Below, one piece after another: positions 1 through 5,925 of a stretch of 15,261 bases of DNA. The notes beneath the pieces are model-generated. The model worked only from the letters and a program-made list of their open reading frames with translations. It ran no database searches and had not been told where the DNA came from. Positions within the stretch are counted from its first letter, which is position 1, and every line of letters begins with the position of its first letter. The translations under genes and the position numbers were made by a program. This stretch comes from Candidatus Gastranaerophilales bacterium (GTDB lineage Bacteria > Cyanobacteriota > Vampirovibrionia > Gastranaerophilales > Gastranaerophilaceae), in contig CANQLK010000026.1 of the NCBI GenBank assembly GCA_947624665.1, positions 1 through 15,261 on the forward strand, written 5' to 3'.

Positions 1-1058
1 TACCTGCATATAAATCCGAAAAATATATTAAACAGTGTTTAGACAGTGTTTTATCTCAATCTCTTTCCGATATCGAAATTATTATAATAGATGAAGGCAA
101 AATTGACGAACAAAGAACAATCATAGACAATTATGAACAAAAAGACTCCCGAATAAAAACCATTCATGAGTATAACGGATGTTACGGAATAGCTGTTAAC
201 AAAGGCATTAATATAGCTCAAGGCGAATATATAGGAATAGTTGAAGCAGATGACTTCATTGATAAAGATATGTACAAAAATTTATATGAGCTTGCAAAAA
301 AATATGATGCCGATATTGTTAAATCAGACTTTTTTATATATCATTCTGAAACTAATCAGTCCAGAAAAGCAGGCGTAATAAAAAAATCTTTAGAGGGGAA
401 AATTACAAATATATTTCAAAATTCTTCAATATTAAGGATTATTCCTTCTATTTGGAGCGCAATATATAAAAGAGAGTTTTTATTGAATAATGATATAAAA
501 TGTACGGAAAAACAAAACGGATGTTTTCAAGATACTGCATTTGTTTTTAAAGCTATATCATTAGCTCAAAAGATTGTATTTACCTCAAAAGCATACCTTC
601 ATTACAGAACAGATAATGAAAATTCCACTTCTAATTCAAAAAACAAAGCCTTTGCCATAATCGACGAATATGAAGGAATTACTAATTTTTTAAATATCAA
701 TCCGCAGATTAAAGCAGTTGCATTAAACGAAAAATTAATTAATCAATATAATGCGTATAAATGGAATATGCAAAGAATAGCTGAAAATTATCAGGAAGAA
801 TTTTTGAACAAATTTTCAGAAGAATTCAAAACTTTATATGAAAAAAATGAAATTTCTCCAAAATTTTTGAAGAAAATCAATAAAAAAGAATTTAAATTAC
901 TCATAAACAACAAAGAAAAGTTTTTTAACTATTTTAGGAAAGAATCGGAAAATAAAAAGAATAAAAATAACAGACAGAAATACTTTTCAATACACATAAA
1001 TTCCTCAAGAATAGATATAGTTCTGTTTAAGAAGCAAATTTTAGCAATAGATTTATAG
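1..1058 (+). CDS. Glycosyltransferase family 2, 5' end cut off
   Basis: The reading frame is open from base 3 to the TAG at 1056-1058, about 351 visible residues. Only the first ten or so residues are missing, because the sequence enters just after where a GT2 N-terminus (SVIVPIY) would be. The visible start PAYKSEKYIKQCLDSVLSQS, then IEIIIIDEG, NKGINIAQGEY and IVEADDF are the GT-A fold nucleotide-sugar and metal (DD) signatures. It should transfer a sugar from a nucleotide donor to a growing surface glycan at the cytoplasmic face. The usual 'DDGS' is replaced by 'DEG', as in the GT2 at 8490, with which it shares most of the N-terminal half, so the two look paralogous. The lysine-rich C-terminus ends in KYFSIHINSSRIDIVLF, a tail possibly related to the HKV module seen elsewhere here. 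Donor and acceptor cannot be read from the sequence. The first internal ATG (270) is not the true start. Confidence 0.9.
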   Translation, partial: PAYKSEKYIKQCLDSVLSQSLSDIEIIIIDEGKIDEQRTIIDNYEQKDSRIKTIHEYNGCYGIAVNKGINIAQGEYIGIVEADDFIDKDMYKNLYELAKKYDADIVKSDFFIYHSETNQSRKAGVIKKSLEGKITNIFQNSSILRIIPSIWSAIYKREFLLNNDIKCTEKQNGCFQDTAFVFKAISLAQKIVFTSKAYLHYRTDNENSTSNSKNKAFAIIDEYEGITNFLNINPQIKAVALNEKLINQYNAYKWNMQRIAENYQEEFLNKFSEEFKTLYEKNEISPKFLKKINKKEFKLLINNKEKFFNYFRKESENKKNKNNRQKYFSIHINSSRIDIVLFKKQILAIDL

Positions 1059-1071
1059 AAAAAGGGAAAAA

Positions 1072-2349
1072 ATGCAAACAATAATTATTGCAGGGGGGAA
1101 AGGTACAAGACTTGGACTAAAAGACATCCCAAAGCCGATGGTCAGGATGGGTGATAAGCCTTTATTGGAATACCAAATAGAGCTTGCAAAGAAATACGGA
1201 GCCGAAGAAATATATATTTTATCGGGATATTTAGGTAATGTAACGGAGGAATATTTTAAAGACGGTTCGGAATTCGGAATAAAAATTCACCATGTGATAG
1301 AGCCATATCCATTGGGAACTGCAGGATGCTTAAAACTCATAGAGGACAAGCTCGACGACAGATTTATGGTATTCTACGGCGATATAGTTATGGATTTTGA
1401 TATTGATTCATTTATAGAGTTCGACGGGAAACATAATTCAATGGGAATGGGAACGGCAATCGTACATCCCAATGATCATCCATACGACAGCGATTTATTG
1501 CAGGTTGATAATAATAATCGAATTACAAAAGTAATACCAAAGCCGCATAACAACGGTGAATATTATCAAAACCTTGTAAATGCGGCGGTTTATATTTTTT
1601 CAAAAGAAGTTTTAAAATTCATAGAACCTGATAAAGCACAAGATTTCGGACGAGATATTCTGCCGAAAATAGTCCAATCGGGTAATTTACTTTTTGCTTA
1701 CAAAACTCCTGAATATATAAAGGATATGGGAACAAAAGACAGGTTTGAAAAAGTGAAAAATGATTTGCTGACAGGTAAAGTTGCAGGATTAAACAAAAAA
1801 AATAAAAGGCCGTGTATTTTTTTGGATAGAGATGGCGTAATTAACAAAAACATGGACACAAAACCTTTAATGAAAGATTTTGAGCTGCTTGAAGGCGTAC
1901 CTGAAGCCATAAAGAAAATTAATGAAAGTGATTATTTATCGGTAATTGTTACAAATCAACCAATGATAGCAAAAGGATTTGTAAGCGTAGAAGAAGTAGA
2001 AAATACTCATAAGAAAATGGAAACATTGCTTGGGGAAAAAGGTGCGTATATAAATGCGATATATTATTGTCCTCATCATCCGGAGAAAGGGTTTGAAGGC
2101 GAAATAAAAGAATTGAAAACAGATTGTGAATGCAGAAAGCCAAAACCGGGCATGCTTTTGAAAGCGGCAAAGGAATTAAATATTGATTTAGAAAAATCCT
2201 GGATGGTAGGTGACAGCGAAAGGGATTTATTAGCCGGAAAAAATGCGATGTGTAAAACTGTTTATGTTTCTGATAAAATTAGTAATCATGCGGATTATTA
2301 TGCCAAAAATTTAAATGAAGCTATAGATATTATATTGAATAAGGAGTAA
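1072..2349 (+). CDS. hddC-gmhB: Bifunctional heptose-1-phosphate guanylyltransferase / heptose-1,7-bisphosphate phosphatase (HddC-GmhB fusion)
   Basis: There are two enzymes in 425 residues. Residues 1-235 are a sugar-phosphate nucleotidyltransferase: AGGKGTRL at 7-14, PKPMVRMGDKP at 20-30, and the metal-binding YGD at 102-104. Residues 246-425 are a HAD phosphatase of the GmhB type: nucleophile motif DRDG with D252 and D254, TNQ at 294-296, the zinc-loop residues C333, H335, C352 and C354, RKPKPG at 355-360, and GDSERD at 380-385. Together they would dephosphorylate D-glycero-D-manno-heptose-1,7-bisphosphate at C7 and join the 1-phosphate to GTP, giving GDP-heptose. That this is HddC (GDP) rather than HldE (ADP) is inferred from the neighbours: a separate GHMP kinase (4260) and a GDP-mannose-dehydratase-like enzyme (2354). 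The start follows the upstream stop by 13 bases with a weak purine-rich ribosome site. The G6 run at 1093-1098 encodes the conserved GG of the loop. Confidence 0.9.
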   Translation: MQTIIIAGGKGTRLGLKDIPKPMVRMGDKPLLEYQIELAKKYGAEEIYILSGYLGNVTEEYFKDGSEFGIKIHHVIEPYPLGTAGCLKLIEDKLDDRFMVFYGDIVMDFDIDSFIEFDGKHNSMGMGTAIVHPNDHPYDSDLLQVDNNNRITKVIPKPHNNGEYYQNLVNAAVYIFSKEVLKFIEPDKAQDFGRDILPKIVQSGNLLFAYKTPEYIKDMGTKDRFEKVKNDLLTGKVAGLNKKNKRPCIFLDRDGVINKNMDTKPLMKDFELLEGVPEAIKKINESDYLSVIVTNQPMIAKGFVSVEEVENTHKKMETLLGEKGAYINAIYYCPHHPEKGFEGEIKELKTDCECRKPKPGMLLKAAKELNIDLEKSWMVGDSERDLLAGKNAMCKTVYVSDKISNHADYYAKNLNEAIDIILNKE

Positions 2350-2353
2350 GAAT

Positions 2354-3343
2354 ATGTCAAAAAATGTTCTGATAACCGGAGCTACAGGGTTTGCAGGAAG
2401 TCATTTAACGGACTACATACTGGAGAATACCGATTACAACGTATATGTATTAAAAAGAATGAATTCCGATTTAAAGAATATATCGCACGTATTGGATAAA
2501 ATCCATCTGATAGACGGTGATTTATTGGATGAAACAAGTTTAATAAACGCAATAAACATTGCAAAACCCGACCAAATATATCATTTAGGAGCATTAAGCT
2601 GGGTAACTCCGTCTTGGAACATGCCTGCAGTATATATGCAAACGAATGCAATCGGAACAATAAATTTATTTGAAGCAATGAGGATAACGAAATGCAAGGC
2701 TAGAGTATTAACGAGTGCGACACCTGAGGAGTTTGGTGATGTACCGAAGGATATGATACCGATAACGGAGGAAACGAGAATAAAGCCGATTAATCCGTAT
2801 GCTGCAAGTAAAGCTGCGCAAGATATGGTTTGTATAACATATCAGGCAAGTTACGGAATGGATATTGTAAGAACAAGGGCATTTAATCATGAAGGTTCAA
2901 GAAGGAATGTACATGGTGCGATAGCTTCTTTTGCATATCAGATTGCTTGTGCGGAAGCAGGATTAAAAGAGCCTGTTATAAAAGTAGGTAATTTGTCAGC
3001 TACAAGAAACTTTACGGATATAAGAGATACCGTAAGGGCATATTTCTTGGCAATGGAAAAAGGTGTTTCGGGTGAGTTATATTTGATAGGAACCGATCAA
3101 ATATACACGATGGAAGCATTATTAAACAAATTAATTTCGCATTCAACGATTAAAGATAAAATTAAAGTTGAAGTTGATCCTGCAAGAGTAAGACCGACAG
3201 AACTTATGACATTTATAGGAGATTTCTCTAAATTTAAGAAACAAACGGGTTGGGAAATCAAATATAAAATAGATGAGACTCTTGAATTTGTTCTTGATTA
3301 CTGGCGTAATGAAGTTAAAAACAAACAATTAAGAGGACAATAA
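2354..3343 (+). CDS. dmhA: GDP-mannose 4,6-dehydratase-like SDR, probably GDP-heptose 4,6-dehydratase
   Basis: A 329-residue extended short-chain dehydrogenase. The Rossmann motif GATGFAG is at 9-15. The active-site segment TPEEFG (123-128) matches the TxExYG pattern of GDP-mannose 4,6-dehydratases, with T123 and E125. The catalytic pair is Y149 and K153 in NPYAASK. RTRAFNHEGSRR near 163-174 is typical of the GMD family. The usual GMD reaction gives a GDP-4-keto-6-deoxy sugar. Next to hddC, hddA and gmhA, the natural substrate is GDP-D-glycero-D-manno-heptose, as for DmhA of the 6-deoxy-heptose pathway, but GDP-mannose cannot be excluded. It is shorter than typical E. coli Gmd (about 370 residues). 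AAGGAG at 2341-2346 gives a strong ribosome site 7 bases before ATG and overlaps the end of the upstream gene. Confidence 0.85.
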   Translation: MSKNVLITGATGFAGSHLTDYILENTDYNVYVLKRMNSDLKNISHVLDKIHLIDGDLLDETSLINAINIAKPDQIYHLGALSWVTPSWNMPAVYMQTNAIGTINLFEAMRITKCKARVLTSATPEEFGDVPKDMIPITEETRIKPINPYAASKAAQDMVCITYQASYGMDIVRTRAFNHEGSRRNVHGAIASFAYQIACAEAGLKEPVIKVGNLSATRNFTDIRDTVRAYFLAMEKGVSGELYLIGTDQIYTMEALLNKLISHSTIKDKIKVEVDPARVRPTELMTFIGDFSKFKKQTGWEIKYKIDETLEFVLDYWRNEVKNKQLRGQ

Positions 3344-4263
3344 TGAAAATATTAGTTACGGGTGCAAGCGGATTTATAGGCAGAAATTTGTGCGAAGCGT
3401 TGTCTAAAGAACATTTTGTAATAGGAATAGGTTCTAAGGATGCGCAAATTAAGGATATAGAATATCATAAAATTGATATTACCGATTATTCTTCATTAGA
3501 GAAGTTATTTCAATTGCATAAATTTGATGTTATATATCATCTTGCTTCCGTAACATTTCATGATGATATAGTAAACAGGAAACAAAATACGTTAAATATC
3601 AGCCTTCGCGGCAGCGAGAATTTAGTAATATTGGTTAATAAGTATTGCAATAATGCCAAATTCGTATACAGTTCAACGGGTAAGGTGTACGGCGGCGGGA
3701 TAAAGCAGCCTATAGATGAATACACACCCGTAAATCCCACAAATCCTCTCGGAAAGTCAAAATATATAACGGAAAGGGTTATAGATTATTATTCCGGGGA
3801 TAATCCGTCAAACAGATTTATTATTTTCAGAATATTTAACGTATACGGATACGGACAGCGTGATTCGTTTGTTATTCCGCATATAATCGGGCATGTAAAA
3901 GAGAACAAAGTTATTCCGTTAGGAAATTTAGAGGATTACAGGGATTATATATATATAAAAGACCTGATAGACTGTATGATAAGCGTAATAGAAAACGATA
4001 AAACCGCAGAAAACAGTAATATAGAGATATATAATATTGGTTCAGGCAAGGCATATTGCGTAAAGGATATATTAACTATTATAGAAAAATTAATCGGAAA
4101 GAAGATTGAAATACGAATCAAGCAGGAAAAAATAAGGAAAGATGAAACAAGTATTGAATATTCCGATTCAAATAAGGCGAAGAAGGCGTTCAATTGGGAA
4201 GTAAAGACCTCATTGGAAACAGGATTAAAAGAGATATTAAATATTGAGGGATTAATCAAATGA
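3343..4263 (+). CDS. NAD(P)-dependent epimerase/reductase of the extended SDR family, atypical active site
   Basis: A 306-residue protein with the nucleotide-binding motif GASGFIG at 7-13, IYHLAS near 64-69, YSSTGKVYG at 109-117, and a C-terminal half with FRIFNVYGYGQR and YIYIKDL typical of NDP-sugar epimerases and reductases. Following a GMD-like dehydratase, it probably reduces or epimerises the GDP-4-keto-6-deoxy intermediate (a DmhB/Fcl-like role). The catalytic YxxxK motif reads LGKSK: residue 136 is Leu (CTC, 3748-3750) where Tyr is expected, and K140 is kept. So the enzyme may use another acid/base residue, or may have lost activity. The first base overlaps the previous stop (TAATG), with AGAGG just upstream as ribosome site, indicating coupled translation. 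The precise substrate is inferred from context. Confidence 0.8.
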   Translation: MKILVTGASGFIGRNLCEALSKEHFVIGIGSKDAQIKDIEYHKIDITDYSSLEKLFQLHKFDVIYHLASVTFHDDIVNRKQNTLNISLRGSENLVILVNKYCNNAKFVYSSTGKVYGGGIKQPIDEYTPVNPTNPLGKSKYITERVIDYYSGDNPSNRFIIFRIFNVYGYGQRDSFVIPHIIGHVKENKVIPLGNLEDYRDYIYIKDLIDCMISVIENDKTAENSNIEIYNIGSGKAYCVKDILTIIEKLIGKKIEIRIKQEKIRKDETSIEYSDSNKAKKAFNWEVKTSLETGLKEILNIEGLIK

Positions 4264-5264
4264 TAATAACGAGGACACCATTTAGAATAAGCTTTGCAGG
4301 CGGCGGGAGTGATTTAAAGAATTACTACGAAAAATACGGCGGGTCGGTACTGAGTGTATCAATAAACAAGTATATATATTTATCAATGCATCCGTATTTT
4401 GATGAACACGGGTATTTGCTAAAATATTCCAAAACAGAGCAGCCAAAATCCGTAGAAGATATACAGCATCCTATAATAAAAGATATATTCAAAAAATATG
4501 ATATAATGGGTGTTGATTTTAATTCCAGTGCGGATATACCGTCGGGAACGGGGTTAGCATCATCATCGGCATTTACTGTAGGATTAATAAATTTATGTAA
4601 TGCCTATACTGATAAGTATATGAACAAACAGGACATGGCAGATTTAGCGTGTAAGATTGAGATAGAAGATTTAAAGGAGCCGATAGGCAAGCAGGATCAA
4701 TATGCTTGTGCTTGCGGCGGATTAAATTTTATTGAATTTTATAAAGACGGTGTAGTGGATGTAGAGAAATTATATCTTCAATCGGACGCATACCATGTGT
4801 TAGAGAAGAATCTTTTAATGTTTTATACGGGACAGACAAGAGCCGCAGGAAGCATATTGGCTGAGCAGAAGAAGAATACGACGGAAGATGAAGCAAAAAT
4901 AAAGAACCTGCATAAAATGGTACAGCTGTCAAAAGATTTAAAAACGGAGTTATTGAGAGGGAACACAAATGCCATGGGCGAAATTCTACATGCCGGATGG
5001 ATGTATAAAAAGGAGTTGGCTAAAGGGATAACGAATCCGGATATAGATGAAGCCTATCAAGCGGCTCTGGACAACGGAGCAAGAGGCGGAAAGCTTTTAG
5101 GCGCAGGCGGTGGCGGATTTTTGTTATTTTATGTAGAAGAGCAGCACCGTACGAGGGTAAGAAGAGCATTAAAGAACCTGAAAGAAATTGATTTTAAATT
5201 TGATAATAAGGGTACTAACATAGTTTATTATAATAAAATTAACTTGTACAGGAGTGCCAAATGA
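4260..5264 (+). CDS. hddA: D-glycero-D-manno-heptose 7-phosphate kinase (GHMP family)
   Basis: A 334-residue GHMP kinase. The N-terminus TRTPFRISFAGGGSDL (4-19) is characteristic of HddA and its close relatives. The ATP-binding loop PSGTGLASSS lies at 94-103, and the third GHMP motif, LLGAGGGGFLLF, at 279-290. HddA phosphorylates C1 of D-glycero-D-manno-heptose 7-phosphate to the 1,7-bisphosphate, the alpha-anomer branch leading to GDP-heptose. Length matches the family. The start codon overlaps the preceding TGA as ATGA, and its own stop overlaps the next gene in the same way, so the reductase, kinase and isomerase genes are translationally linked. Flanking GmhA and HddC-GmhB make the assignment strong. 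A fucokinase-like sugar kinase is the main alternative and is less likely in this setting. Confidence 0.92.
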   Translation: MIITRTPFRISFAGGGSDLKNYYEKYGGSVLSVSINKYIYLSMHPYFDEHGYLLKYSKTEQPKSVEDIQHPIIKDIFKKYDIMGVDFNSSADIPSGTGLASSSAFTVGLINLCNAYTDKYMNKQDMADLACKIEIEDLKEPIGKQDQYACACGGLNFIEFYKDGVVDVEKLYLQSDAYHVLEKNLLMFYTGQTRAAGSILAEQKKNTTEDEAKIKNLHKMVQLSKDLKTELLRGNTNAMGEILHAGWMYKKELAKGITNPDIDEAYQAALDNGARGGKLLGAGGGGFLLFYVEEQHRTRVRRALKNLKEIDFKFDNKGTNIVYYNKINLYRSAK

Positions 5265-5851
5265 GGAAAGAGATTAATTCATACTTTGATAAATTAAAGA
5301 CAGCGATAGACCTTTTGGACAGAAGCGAGATAGAAAATTTCATAAATATATTAATAAACGCAAGGAATAATAACAAAAGGATATACATAATGGGTAACGG
5401 CGGCAGTGGTGCCAGTGCAGGTCACTTTTGCTGTGATTTCAATAAGGGAATGAGTTACGGACGTGATAAACGATTCAGAATGTTTTGTTTAAACGATAAC
5501 ATATCAACAATGATGGCTTATGCGAACGATGTCAGTTACGAAGATATATTTGTAGAGCAGTTAAAGAATTTTCTTGAGAAGGATGATGTTGTAATAGCAA
5601 TTTCAGGCAGCGGGAATTCTAAGAACGTAATAAAAGCGATAGAATACGCAAATAAATTCGGCGGTATAACGATAGGTTTAACGGGGTTTGACGGCGGGAA
5701 GTTAAAGCAAATTGCGAGATACAGCGTAAATACGAATGTTAATGACATGCAAATAACGGAAGATTTGCACATGATGCTATGCCACATGATATACAGCGTA
5801 TTAACGAATTCAACAAAAGATATTAATAGCGAAAGATTAATAAATATCTGA
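5261..5851 (+). CDS. gmhA: Sedoheptulose-7-phosphate isomerase (GmhA)
   Basis: A 196-residue SIS-domain protein of normal GmhA length. GNGGSGASAGHF at 45-56, SGSGNS at 115-120 and TGFDGG at 131-136 form the phosphosugar-binding site. TEDLHMMLCH at 166-175 corresponds to the C-terminal active-site helix of GmhA. It converts sedoheptulose 7-phosphate into D-glycero-D-manno-heptose 7-phosphate, the first committed step of nucleotide-heptose synthesis, in the cytoplasm. The ATG overlaps the hddA stop (ATGA). AGGAG at 5250-5254 lies within the end of hddA and supports this start. It closes the five-gene heptose cassette, so S7P to GDP-heptose and onward can be run from 1072-5851 alone. Confidence 0.95.
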   Translation: MRKEINSYFDKLKTAIDLLDRSEIENFINILINARNNNKRIYIMGNGGSGASAGHFCCDFNKGMSYGRDKRFRMFCLNDNISTMMAYANDVSYEDIFVEQLKNFLEKDDVVIAISGSGNSKNVIKAIEYANKFGGITIGLTGFDGGKLKQIARYSVNTNVNDMQITEDLHMMLCHMIYSVLTNSTKDINSERLINI

Positions 5852-5925
5852 TAATAGCATGCCTTAAATAAAAGATAAATGTTGCAGTTTGAGAGATGAA
5901 AGATATCGGGGAAGGGGAAACTAAG

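Noticed and set aside
1093..1098. G6 run in the nucleotidyltransferase gene
   Set aside because: It encodes the Gly-Gly of the conserved AGGKGTRL loop and is too short to count with the 9-10 base tracts.
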